The notes under the pieces were generated by a model. It had not been told where the DNA came from and did no database searches. It was given only the letters and a program-made list of their open reading frames with translations. Shown here in pieces: positions 1 through 11,407 of a stretch of 64,000 nucleotides of DNA; within the stretch, counting starts at the first letter, position 1; each line of letters begins with the position of its first letter. A program made the translations under genes and the position numbers. Source of the DNA: Zerene cesonia (lineage: Eukaryota; Arthropoda; Insecta; Lepidoptera; Pieridae); the NCBI RefSeq assembly GCF_012273895.1, contig NC_052116.1, forward strand, positions 5,022,001 through 5,086,000, read 5' to 3'.

Positions 1-3000
1 ACAATCTTCGACTGTATTTGTTGATAAATCAAAAATAACGCCAGAGTCTTTAGTTCAAAGCACAACTTCGAACGTCATTCCTGATGAAGAATTTTATGAC
101 TATGGAGGATATCAACAAAATAAAAACACAATCTCAACAGAGAACACAAATAAAATAGTAAATAAACCATTACAAATTGACCAAAAAAAATGTACGAAGT
201 CTGGTTTCATGGGTGATAATATAGATTGTAATAAATTTTATCGATGCGTTGAAAGTGGTAAAGGCACATTTATTCAATATGAGTTCACTTGTGGCGAAGG
301 TACAGTCTGGGACGCACGAATAGAATCATGCAATCATGAATGGGCTGTTGAAAAATGTGGTGATAAAAGTGAAACAGATAATAATATTCGTGAAACGACT
401 ACTACTTTGAGAACTTCTACTATTAATGGATTTAGTACCCAAGGCTACTATGAAACTACTAGCTTAAGTAAACCAACTACAAGTAGTCCTACAAAATTAT
501 TTGAGCCCGATGAGAACAATAATATCTCTATTTCTACTACATTACAGCCTAATGTGAATACTGAATCATCCCATAATGTTGATGCAATGTCAACTGTGCA
601 AGATAAATGTTTAATGGAAGGATTTTATCCGAATACAGTAGATTGTAAAAAGTTTTATCGTTGTGTTAGCGATGGCAACGGTGGCTATGTTAAATATGAA
701 TTTTCGTGTGGAGAAGGAACAGCTTGGGATGTTACGATTAATTCCTGCAATCACATGGAAGTTGTTAAAACGTGCAATATTAAGCAAGAAAATGAAATAT
801 ACGATGAATCCAGTCCAAAACCGCCAACCAGTGCAGCGACTACAACTGCATCGGACATAAAACTAACTAGTACACAGTCAACAAATACTATTCAAACAAC
901 TAGTACACAGTCAATAAATACAATTCAACCGAAACCTGAAAATACATGTACTGAGGCAGGCTACTTTGGTGATACTAACGACTGTAACAAATTCTATCGA
1001 TGTGTAAATGAGGGCAAAGACAAATTTATCAAGTACGAATACACTTGTGGAGAGGGAACCATTTGGGACCAAGATATAACAGCTTGTAATCATCCGCAAG
1101 ACGTTAAAAGACCATCTTGCCTATCGGATAATCTAAACAGCTCTACCATGTCTACGTCAGATTCATGGTCATCTACGTCTACAATTCAAACACAAATAAT
1201 AACAGAGCCTAGCTCTATAAGTACGTCAACTAACGTAGAAAAAGAAGCAGAAGCAATTGAACAAACCACAAAGATCATCACAACTAGTTTAAAACCTACC
1301 GGCGATGGTACAGAACAAACATGTGTTGAAGAGGGATTTTATGGAGACACTAATGATTGTAAGCAGTTCTACCGGTGTGTTTATAATGGAAAAGATGGAT
1401 TTACAAAGTATGATTTCACCTGCGGTGAAGGTACAATATGGGATCAAGATGTAGTAGCATGTAATTATCCGACAGATGTCGAACATCCCTCCTGTAAAAT
1501 GGAAAGCACCTCGACCACAATGATGACATCTCTAGACGTTTCATCACCATCATATTCTACTACTGAAAAATTAAGTACTACAACGATGGCTATATCACAC
1601 AGTTCATCAACACAGTTATCAAATGAAGAAGGTAGCACTCTGAGTACAGTAAATGGTAATAATCCAATTACATCCACTCAACAAATTATTGAACACACAA
1701 CAATGAATTCAGAATCTATTAAAACTTCAACAGAGTATCTGAATGTGAATAACAAAGACTCTTGTTATAATGAAGGATTTTTCGGAAGTTCTGGTGATTG
1801 CAAGAAGTTTTATCGATGTGTTTACAATGACAAAGATGGTTTTATTAAATATGATTTTACCTGCGGTGAAGGAACAATATGGGACCAAGAAATAACAGCT
1901 TGCAATCATCCAGAAGATGTCAAAAATCCATCTTGCTCCCTAGAAAGTACAGACAGTTCATCGACTACAAGTAAAGATTTTACTTCATCAACAAATAGTT
2001 ATTCGTCAACAACAATAACGAGTAGTAGGCCTTCATCTGTTATTTCTAGTACCACACATAGTCCTGGAGGTGAAAACATAAACAAAGATGACAATGTGAA
2101 TCATACTACAACTGAACAGCAAGAAAAAGGTAATTTTACTTGCAGTGAGGCTGGTTTTTATCCAAATCCCAACGACTGCAAAAAGTTTTACAGGTGCGTC
2201 GATTGGAATAATGATGGTTCTAGTTTTTCTATATTTCACTTTGAATGTGGTGAAGGTACATTATGGGACCCTACTTTAAACACTTGCAACTACCAGGATT
2301 CTGTATATCCAACTAGGAACTGCAGTGGTTATCAAACGACAAACAACTCAGAAAGTACATCAACGGAATCAACAACATCCGATAGTACATTAACAAGTAC
2401 AGAAGAAAGTAATACCTCGACACAGCAAACGACTACCAGTAAACAAAGTACAACACCATCAATCACAAGTACAGAAAGTACTACCACACAACAATCTATT
2501 ACGGACGATTCTACAACAACCAGCCAACAAACAACTTCAGCAGAAAAATCAACAACCCAATCTACAATTTCAACAACTGATCAAACAACTTCTTCAACCT
2601 CTTCTTCACAAGAAACAACGACAACACAATCTACTAGTTCGACAACTGATCAGTCGACGTTTTCAACTGCTTCGTTACAAGATACAACAACAACACAATC
2701 TACCATTTCGACAACTGATCAATCAACTTCTTCAACATCTTCGTCACAAGATACGACGACGACGGAACGTTCTATAACATCTACCGAACAAACTACACAA
2801 ACAGAAAAAGTCACTGAAGAATCAACAACTAGTGATTCAACAACTCAGACTTCAACTACAGAGCAACAATCTACATCTACAACGGATACTTCGACGACAG
2901 AAAACGATAAAACAACTACGGAATCATCGAAACCAACTACTGAGAGCAACTCATCTAACAGTAAATGTCCTGATATGGATGACGATCAGCATGCTTATGT

Positions 3001-3901
3001 ATGTCCTACATCATTTAGGAGGCACCCAAAATATTGCAATATATTCTATCAATGTACCGAAGAAGAAGACAGTCATGACTTGAAAATAGCATTATTCCAT
3101 TGCCCTAATGGTACAATTTATGATGAAAGTAAAACACAATGTCTTAATGAAAGCAAATCCGCAAAGAAATGTGAAGGTACAATGTCCCGAACTCATCGAA
3201 TAAAAAGATTGAGTGGCGACCATATTGAACCGGTAAGTGGTCTTCATTATCTCTATTATCACTTAACGTTCATCCAGGCCTGACCTGGGTTTATCTTCTG
3301 CCACGAACAAATCCATGGTTAAAATGTACTAAGTACTTAGAAAAAATTACTTATACATTCCATTCGTTATTGGGGTACAATACCGCCAAGTTTCATCAAA
3401 ATCTGTTCATTAAGATTGGCATGGTTGAGTAACAAATATTTATTCAAATATTAAATTTTTCAAATTTATATTATTTTAAATTTGTGTAGATTTTGATAAT
3501 GTTACTACCCATAATACTATCTACAATAAAATGTTAATTAACTGAAATATGCTCATGTTTTTACATCTGATTATTGTATCTATTATTTGTACTATTTAAT
3601 GTAGAAAAAAATCAATTAAATTTTACAGATGACGGTTAGTACAAAAAGTTACGCATGTCCAGGAACAGGATATTTCCCATTTGAAGCCAATCAGGAGTGT
3701 TCTCCAGCATTTCTGAAATGTCAGCGTTCCAGAACCAATAAATTTAAGGGTCTAGTTTACAAATGTCCAAAAGATTACGTTTTCTGGACAGTCAGTAAAC
3801 GATGTGAAAGAACGACAAGAGTGAGGGATTGTAACAAAAGTGTATATGCATGGAATAACAGACATGACATACCCACGGAAATTCGGAATGTTGCACCATA
3901 A
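1..3901 (+). CDS. Peritrophin-type mucin with at least eight CBM14 chitin-binding domains (5' partial)
   Basis: Exon <1-3232 is open from base 2. Donor CG|GTAAGT at 3233 and acceptor TTTTACAG| give a phase-0 join to the last exon, 3629-3901 (stop TAA 3899-3901). Six classic six-cysteine CBM14 domains lie at 191-358, 608-775, 947-1120, 1322-1495, 1763-1936 and 2141-2323. Each carries the signature C-GEGT-WD...CN. A diverged seventh is at 2966-3172 and an eighth, in the last exon, at 3656-3832. The linkers, especially 2335-2960, are almost pure Thr/Ser/Gln, as in O-glycosylated mucins. Such proteins are secreted and bind chitin in gut peritrophic matrix or cuticle. The start codon and signal peptide lie upstream of the window. 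The phase-0 splice and the completed eighth domain make the two-exon model strong. The exact ortholog is not assigned; a cuticular (CPAP-like) rather than gut role cannot be excluded. Confidence 0.9.
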
Positions 3902-4182
3902 ATATGAAAATATACAAAGAACAAATTCATAATATGATAATGAGTTGCATGGAAACGTTTAAATAAGCACTGATTATATTAATAGCATACGTACACTTAA
4001 TTAAGCCAGTAAATAGTACTTGAATCTAGTCTTCATTAACAATAGAAAAATAATAATGTGACTCTGTCACAGTAATTAATTACATTACTTGTGATCAAGA
4101 TTGTGTTACATTTAATTACATACATTATTTTGATCACGATTGGATTAGCACTTATAATGTACCATGTACAAGTATAAACGCA

Positions 4183-4188
4183 AATAAA
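4183..4188 (+). terminator. Polyadenylation signal of the mucin gene
   Basis: AATAAA lies 282 bases after the stop codon of the mucin gene. It faces the oppositely oriented AATAAA (TTTATT on this strand, 4214-4219) of the converging glycosyltransferase-like gene, so the two 3' ends are about 30 bases apart. Confidence 0.5.
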
Positions 4189-4213
4189 TGTTATGAAAAT
4201 ACTACTATTATTA

Positions 4214-4219
4214 TTTATT
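4214..4219 (-). terminator. Polyadenylation signal of the minus-strand glycosyltransferase-like gene
   Basis: TTTATT on the plus strand is AATAAA on the minus strand, about 185 bases past the stop codon at 4403-4405. It converges tail-to-tail with the mucin gene. Confidence 0.4.
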
Positions 4220-4402
4220 TCATACGCTTATACACAAATGTTATCAACATAAAAACCTCTTGTTAGGTGGTGGAAATCTAAGAACAAGAAAGCAACGGAT
4301 TATAGGGTATGTATACATGAAAAATAAAATTGCAATTAGAAAATAAAAATTAATATAATTAGCAATTATGTTATAATAATTACATTCTAGCACAAATAAC
4401 AA

Positions 4403-6422
4403 CTATATGAATATAACATTAACGCCTTTACAAGATGTCCAGGTACCTTTACAAAAAATCGACAATTCAGCAATGATAAAATCGGTAACCGTTTCATCTT
4501 TTACGTGATGTATGGCATTATTAAATATTGTTCCTAAAAATGCATGACAAGGAGTTTTTGTAGCAACTATATTTCCTTTTAAGTCTAAGTTCAAATAAAG
4601 AAATTGATCTGTATCCGTCGAAATTAAACTATTTGTTTCACGAGACGCAAGTTTCATAGGAAGGGCATAATTACTAAAAGGGTATTTGTTATGTTTGTGT
4701 GGCACAACTTCATCGTTTACCTTCGTTATGGTATTCTCGCTAACTGGTTCGTTACTCTTAGATTTATAGGCATTTGCAGAGGGTGAAAATAAATATTTTA
4801 AAAACATAGGGAAAATCGTTTGTTCTTTTGTCTCATTTCTAATATAATTATTATTCCATTTTTCATTAATGTTATTTAAAGTAACATTCTCAAAATGTTG
4901 AGTGTTTAGTTTTTCAGAATCACTGATTTCTTTTTTATCTATTGATTGTTTATGAAATATATGTTTTTTTCTAACATTTTTTAATGTTCCACTATTTGCT
5001 TCTATCCCATTGGTTAAAGATTCAAGCTGAGAATTATTTTTGTTTACTTTTATAATAATATTTTTAGTTTCTTCTTCAGCTAAAGTTACGAGATTTTCGT
5101 TAGACTTGTCAAATGCTGAATTATTATTTTCTAACTCGTTTATAATATCACGAATATTATTAACTCTTTTCTTTATTTTTACCGCCGGCGTCAGGTCCTT
5201 ATAAAAATCTTTTTTATTCGTTTTAGAGTTTTCAACATTTTTAAGTATGGTTTTAATTTCATCCATGTAGTCGGGATGTGGTGATTTAGGTGTAAATAGT
5301 AATGGGTTGATAGATATTCCACCTTTATTCCATATTGATATACATCTTATCAGGAAACCCATGAACTTCCGTGGTAAATGTCTCCAATACTTTTTTAAAG
5401 GTGACCCGTTCATAAATGACGTTAGTGATTTTCGTTGTATAAACACATTTTCACGAGTTGCCATATTATAATCTTTAGTTTTTTCCTTTAACAGTGATCT
5501 CAGTGCAATTTCATTTTTTTGATAATCATTAACATTGTCGTCTACGTTATCTAATGTATCATTGAAGAGAATAACGAAATTGTATTTAAATGTAGGATAG
5601 TTTTTTGCTACTATTTCAATATATGGCATATAGTCATTTAGATCCATAGTAAGATTATCATTTATAACATGCATGTAAATAGTCTTATAAGAAGCGGAGT
5701 ACTCAATAGGCTTACTATCTAATTTTAATGGTGGTTGCATTTTTATCAGTCTTGATTGAGGAGGCATTGTAGCGAGTGCCACAACGCTATTATAAATTAT
5801 AAAAACTGTCAGTCCAATCATTGCTAATCCCATCCACCAATATGCAAGAAGTGAAGATATGTGATCTAGAATTAGAAATAAAAAAACAACATATTAGCAT
5901 ATAATATTTAAAATTAAAATTGTTTTATGGCAAGATAGTAATGATTCAACTACTTTTATTTATTATAGACTACGTTAACTTCAATATAGATATAGACGAA
6001 ACGTACCTACACATTTTATTAGCGTAAAAATTAAAAATTAAATAAGTAGCTAATTAAATTTCGAGAATGTATACTAATAAAAATACATTTATTAAGGAAG
6101 GCTATATAACATCAGGTACTACGTGGGTAAAACCGCTGGCACAGCAAGTTAATAATAGAATTTGAAATCTTTCAAATACAGTAGTTAGAGAATACATATC
6201 ATTAAGTGTATGAATACGCTAAATAGGTCATTTTAAAACCGCATCACCTGGCCAACGCTTGATAATTTCAGCTGCGCCTTTAACGTGATATTTTGATCGT
6301 CCGTTGCTCGAGGAAATATTCTGTCGTCGTTTATATATTTGGTTGCTGGCTTCAATTTGATATTCGTCGTCAGATAGATCATCGCAAAGCAGTGGAAGAT
6401 GCTCTTTTTTCGGATCATTCAT
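4403..6422 (-). CDS. Diverged alpha-1,4-glycosyltransferase-like type II membrane protein, DXD lost
   Basis: Two exons: 6248-6422 (ATG at 6420-6422) and 4403-5865, joined in phase 1 by donor CCAG|GTGATG and acceptor TTCTAG|; 545 aa. The cytosolic tail has an acidic dileucine motif (E-H-L-P-L-L). One membrane segment follows the splice junction (RWP-D, then LLAYWWMGLAMIGLTVFIIY). The lumenal part keeps the A4GALT-family landmarks SPL..YW and ISIWNKGGI. Where active enzymes have GG-x-Y-x-D-x-D, this one reads GG-I-S-I-N-P-L (Asn at about residue 245), so both aspartates are gone. A long Asn/Lys-rich insert follows before the C-terminal block. It is a paralog of the plus-strand gene at 8766-10440, arranged head to head. 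By inference it is a Golgi or endosomal protein that is probably not a normal galactosyltransferase. The family call rests on motif spacing, not a search. Confidence 0.8.
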
Positions 6423-6723
6423 AACTAGCCATTTGGATACTGAAAATAAAAATTAATAGAATCAATATAACTAAACATAATTAATATTTCCTCATATATA
6501 ATAGTTTATATTGTAATAAATATCTTATGGTATAGTGTTAAAATGCGAGAGATTTTTTTTCTAAAAAATAAAACATTATTCTCTTGCATCGATCATTTTG
6601 AAAAAATTATGTATTTAACGTTATTACATACGTAATTTCACTCAACGAATGAATTTGTTTTAAAGTAAATAATTTAGGAATTGAATACACATATTCCTGA
6701 GAAATATTTACAGAATAGAGAAA

Positions 6724-6846
6724 GTTTGATCACGAGGCGGGATTCGAATCCGGGTGTTTTTGCCGACTTATGATAAATTTTTTTTTATTCTTAATAAACG
6801 TCTCATATATAAAGAAATTCAATACTATAAAACTAAAAATTATAAA
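6724..6846 (+). repeat. tRNA-derived SINE-like remnant with hairpin-type tail
   Basis: GGATTCGAATCC at 6740-6751 matches a tRNA B box. About 60 bases later a tail related to AATGCTATAAAACTAAAAAT appears in degenerate form (6811-6845). The head (TTTGATCACGAGGCGGGATT) recurs inverted at 61555-61574 with one mismatch, and the tail recurs at 46341, 61611 and 63897. No A box or cloverleaf is apparent, so this is not a functional tRNA gene. Confidence 0.5.
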
Positions 6847-6877
6847 CATATCCATATTACATGCAACTTTGCAAAGG

Positions 6878-6930
6878 TTCATGGGCGGTGGCTTGGTCTT
6901 AGTGATCGCTTACCATCAAGCAAACTTATG
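6878..6930 (-). repeat. Fragment of the ATGGTAAGCGATCACC repeat family
   Basis: The stretch TCATGGGCGGTGG...AGTGATCGCTTACCATCAAG matches, inverted, the middle of the larger copies at 24446-24712 and 35690-36012. Confidence 0.55.
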
Positions 6931-8103
6931 TAAATTTATAACTTATGTGAATATAAAAAAATATACATATCATAGTTACCACTATGATATGTATATAGAA
7001 ATTAATGGCTTGGCTCAAACTGTTTTAGAAATTCAAGAATATTTTGTACCTGATATATCGGTTAATAAATACGTTATCGACTTTAGATTAGGTTATAAAA
7101 TTTCTGTCACTAAAATTTTACGTCAATGTTCACTTTTTGAGTAAATTTTGTTTTTTAGCAGATTCAAAGCCCATAAAGGATCTACAGAGAAAGTAATGTT
7201 TTTGCGTAAAAAGGTTTTAATAAACATTATATTAGATAATCTAGTATTTAATAGTTGAATACATTAATATTGGAAATCATTTTTAGATTTTCTTACTGCG
7301 TGAGTATTTTTAGAGTTGGGAGTGGCTTGTGTATTGCGAGGTTTTTGTCAAAATATTGCGGTTTTACGAAAGCAAATATTTTCATTATAATGAATATTAG
7401 TTCCCAAAAATCCTCTAGGTAATAAATAACATGCATATTTTATTATGGTAATCGCTCTATAACGAAACAATTACGTATAACTATTTAAACAATCATTAAT
7501 ATCAACATAAATAAACTACTAATTTTATTAAAACAATTAATTGTATGTCATATTCGATCAATGTTCGATATACAGTTCGATACCTAAAATTAATGAATAA
7601 CGAATGTAATAAAATATCCATGTGATAAAAAAAACATTAAGATTTTGGAGATTTTTTAAATGAAGATGAAGTTATATTTGCAAATGGAGCAGTGGGTAAT
7701 TCAATGACTTTTTCCTTCAGTGTTATCACAGATAACGTAAAACTGTAAGTGTTAAAAAGATAGAATTTTCCAATTAGAATAGTGATTCATATAGGGAATA
7801 ACAATTCTCATTTCTTTTTTGTAAAGTAAAACTATCAAATAAAATAATGGCTTTATAGAAGCTACTATATATTCTCATGAAGTATCTACTACGCTCATTA
7901 AAATTTTTCACTTATAATATGAGAAAAATCATAAACAGATAAATAATTTCTTATTTACAAATAATTATTATATATATTAATTCCGCAAAAATACCATATT
8001 TAAGTAGGTAATAAATAAGTTTATTTTATCCAATAACCCAAATAATAATTTATTGAAATATAATACTAATACGTACCAATGAATATAAATATATCACTTT
8101 AAA

Positions 8104-8276
8104 CAATGTTCCGTAATAAGTGTTCACTATAATAATAATAAAGCAGTACGAATGGAGTCGTGGATTGGCCATCAATTTCTTTTTCATTAGTCATTTTTAA
8201 TACGGCACGTTTATACTTTACGCCGTAATTTTGTTGATTCAACAATGCATTCGACTCACGTATTGACGTGTTCCTA
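8104..8276 (-). other. Open, coding-like minus-strand stretch (possible terminal exon)
   Basis: On the minus strand, acceptor-like ATGTTTTAG| at about 8277 is followed by some 56 codons without a stop, ending in TAA near 8104. The composition is not especially repetitive (it includes KRAVLKMTNEKEIDGQST). No matching upstream exon was found and the internal Met-initiated part is only 31 aa. It could be the last exon of an unseen transcript or chance in AT-rich DNA. Confidence 0.2.
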
Positions 8277-8765
8277 AAACATAATATAAAAACATATTAT
8301 ATTCAATACTAAATTGAATTAGTTCAAGGCGTTATAAATATATTATGACGTCTAAACACTTAATTATTTAAATTTTCCATTTTTTACGTCGCAGGAATTT
8401 TTTTAATGAAAATAAAGCAAAGATGTGGAGAACCTGGAAGGACAAATTAAATTGGAGAATTTGTATTGGCCTAAAATTTTCTTATATATGTATATACGTC
8501 CTGCGATACTTGTATGAAACCTAATTATTTAAATATGATAACCAAAGGCAACATTGGAACACGGAGTCGTCGCAATCGGAAAAAAAGTAAAACGTTTGAA
8601 TTACGAAGCAAAATTTGATGTCAAAATAAAAGCGCTCTTTAAATTTTCAATAAGTTTGCAATAATAAATTTAAAGAAAGGTAAGGGGGAGATTAGCGATA
8701 TTGTTCGAAATACCTCTTATATAACCACCATAACCTGATTTATATTTTACAGACAAGCAATTTTA

Positions 8766-10440
8766 ATGGAGCATAATCCTCAAACGAATCGAGATGAACA
8801 ATATCCGTTGCTTAAAGTAGAAAATGTCGATGGCGGCGGGGACAATAAGCCCCGTACACAAGCAGTTCCAACTATTGTGACTACGGGGTGGAATGTTACT
8901 TGTACCCCAAAACAGTCTTGGTTTGACAGATGGCCAGGTATAGCAATTGTAAATTTTGCTTTTACACAATATGAACGATACAAGAAATCAAGTCTTATTT
9001 ATAATTTCAGAGTTCATGTCTGCCTGCTGGATGGCTCTTATATTATTTGCGATATCGTTTCTCGTATTTTATGCTTTAGGGATGAGTGCCTATCGACGCC
9101 AACCAGTTGTCGTTTTCAAGTGCAACAATTCGAAGCCAGCTAGTGATGTATATTTTCATTGCATTATACCAAGATCTCAGAGTATCCTACCGAGGTTCTC
9201 GCAATATCTTTCATCCATAGCCATGCATTATCCTAATCTGCGTTTCAATGTTTATTTTCTCATTGACGATTCGTTATCTGCAACGTTGCAAAGTAGTAAT
9301 CGTACAAGATTCTTCAAGCAACTTGTGCCTGCATTTCCAAGAACACTTAACATGATATTAGAACAAAGTACCAAACGAGAGATTCAGGATTTTCAAAGAA
9401 GATATCAAAACGTAAATATAACTATAATGAATCTCAGTAAATATATGACAAAAACCCCACTTCGATACATATGGAGAACGATACCTTTGACATATTTACC
9501 ATTTTATGCGCGAATTTATTCTATATGGCAAAATGGAGGTATCGCTTTTGATTTACCTACTTTTAATCATATTTATAACAATCACCAAAGCATTAATCCA
9601 AAGATTAAAGCGATTTTAAAACAACACAATGACGGTATAGAAACAGACAAATACATAAGTATATTAAACTCAATGGACGTGGAAGATGAAAGCAAAATGT
9701 TTTCTTCGATCATAAATTTGATTAACCGTGTACTCAATCAAACAAGTTTATTTTTTGATACAGATATTACACCGGAAGTTAAGCTCGTAGACTATACACC
9801 ATTTATAAGAACTCATAGAAATAAACGAAATGCAGAGCAGGAGAAAATACAAAATGTTAGCTCTAATATCAATAAAAGTGACATCAACGGAAGCAATATT
9901 ACCGAAATTTCGATAACATTGTTGAAAAATATAACAAATCAAATGAATATCAGCAGTTCAAACAATACTGAGGAAACAAATCGTTTGACAAATCCTTCAT
10001 TGCCAAAAGTAAAAACATTGACGAAATCAACAGATGAACTTCCAACCGCCCCAAAATCTGAGGCGTCCGTTGAGTTTCCGGAAATGTCGATATTTTATTA
10101 TTTTACTGTATTTGATGACATTGACCCTCCTTATCCGTTGCCTTTCGCGCCCATAAAAGGCGAAGTCAATCAAAATGACCTCCCAATGAAAATTACCGAG
10201 TTCAAAAAGCTAACGAAACAGAGTAAGCTAATGACGAATCATCTTTCTATCAGTTCTGACGGCTTATTTGTTGCAGCACCACTGCGATATCATCCATTCT
10301 TAGCTCAGTTGCTTTCCACTGGGTGTAAAAGAGTAAACCCTAAGATTGCCATTGATGATACTCTTATGAATCAATGTTCTGTCTTTATAAGAGATGACGT
10401 GTACTGTGATAATATTCATATTATGAATAGCATTTTCTAA
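8766..10440 (+). CDS. Diverged alpha-1,4-glycosyltransferase-like type II membrane protein, partial DXD
   Basis: Exons 8766-8937 and 9011-10440 join in phase 1 across a 73-bp intron (CCAG|GTATAG...TTTCAG|); 533 aa. The cytosolic N-tail holds an acidic dileucine motif (E-Q-Y-P-L-L). It ends in RWP at the splice site, exactly as in the partner at 4403-6422. One transmembrane segment (ALILFAISFLVFYALGM) follows. Lumenal A4GALT-family landmarks are TPLRYIW, ARIYSIWQNGGI and a C-terminal block (SSDGLFVAAPLRYHPF). The DXD site reads GG-I-A-F-D-L-P: the first Asp is kept (about residue 238, codon 9550-9552) and the second is Pro. About 170 residues of Asn/Ser/Thr-rich, sequon-rich sequence separate the two conserved blocks. 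Active family members need DXD to bind Mn-UDP-sugar, so catalysis is doubtful. An alternative is a diverged but active enzyme with another metal ligand. Confidence 0.85.
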
Positions 10441-11407
10441 ATAGCCTATGCCTCCTATTTTCCGAAAAATGTTTACTTTAATATTTTGTTAATTAATTTC
10501 GAAATTATTGTTGTTTGTTTGGTTTAGAATTAAATATATAATATACATAGTATGTAACAAGATATTTTTCATTTAGTGGACCACCAAATTTTAAATTCTC
10601 AGTGTGTGAGAGATAGTTCTGTGTATGAAATCTCATCATCATCATCTAAATTCCAAGATTTGTTACGTCGTGACGAATATTGTAATTTTATTACACATTG
10701 GTGTACACTGCACAGCCAATGAAATTTAAATTAATTTTTATCGTCTAAAAAAAGTGGATTCCATAGGGAGATATGGGGAAGATGATATGCACCTGTTTCA
10801 CTGCTCGATTTTTTGTTTGGACAAGATGGTGATCAATCAGCCTTCTTGGTACAGTATTTAATATATATTTATTATTATTAATAGGGATATATATTTATAG
10901 AAAGTACTTTGATTGTTTGGTTTGTCACCTTGAGCTACGTTATTGCTGAATGAGAAAGGCATAGGAGGTCTAAGATTTTATGTCTTCATCTAGATGTAAT
11001 ATAATCATTTCAATAAATCAAACTACCTATATAACTACCCTTCTTTTTGGGTACAGTTCAATTAAATAAAAAGGTCAATTGAACTGTTATCCCTGATAGA
11101 AAGTAAATTATTTGTACAGGCAAATCTTATTTCGCACCAACATGATAAAATATGATTCATAAATATTCAATATCGATTTTGGTGCATCTCGTGCATAGAC
11201 GATACCATAATACCTCGGTGATGTCCATCTTACATTGTTAGTAAATTTTGACGGATACTGTCATTACTGATTGAAATAGTATGTTATGAAATTATATTTA
11301 TCACATATTAGTTATGCTGCATATTTATCAACATTTATCAATGAAGGGTTGAATATAATCATATAATATATTGTCATTTCAATGAAATAAGTTAGTGGTG
11401 ATGATTG
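10441..11407. other. Intergenic, no gene seen
   Basis: AT-rich sequence after the glycosyltransferase-like gene. A small inverted repeat (ACAGTTCAATT at 11053-11063 and its complement at 11077-11087) is the only structure noted. It presumably contains the 3' UTR of the upstream gene and the promoter of the next. Confidence 0.4.

Larger units (their letters stand above)
6423..8765. promoter_or_regulatory. Divergent intergenic region between the two glycosyltransferase-like genes
   Basis: About 2.3 kb separates the two ATGs and should contain both promoters. I see no clear TATA or initiator. It holds a tRNA-related repeat (about 6724-6846), a fragment of a common dispersed repeat (6878-6930) and an open minus-strand stretch (8104-8276). 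The remainder is AT-rich with nothing recognisable. Confidence 0.4.

Noticed and set aside
6740..6751. GGATTCGAATCC as evidence for a tRNA gene
   Set aside because: There is no A box, anticodon arm or acceptor stem around it. It belongs to a SINE-like repeat.
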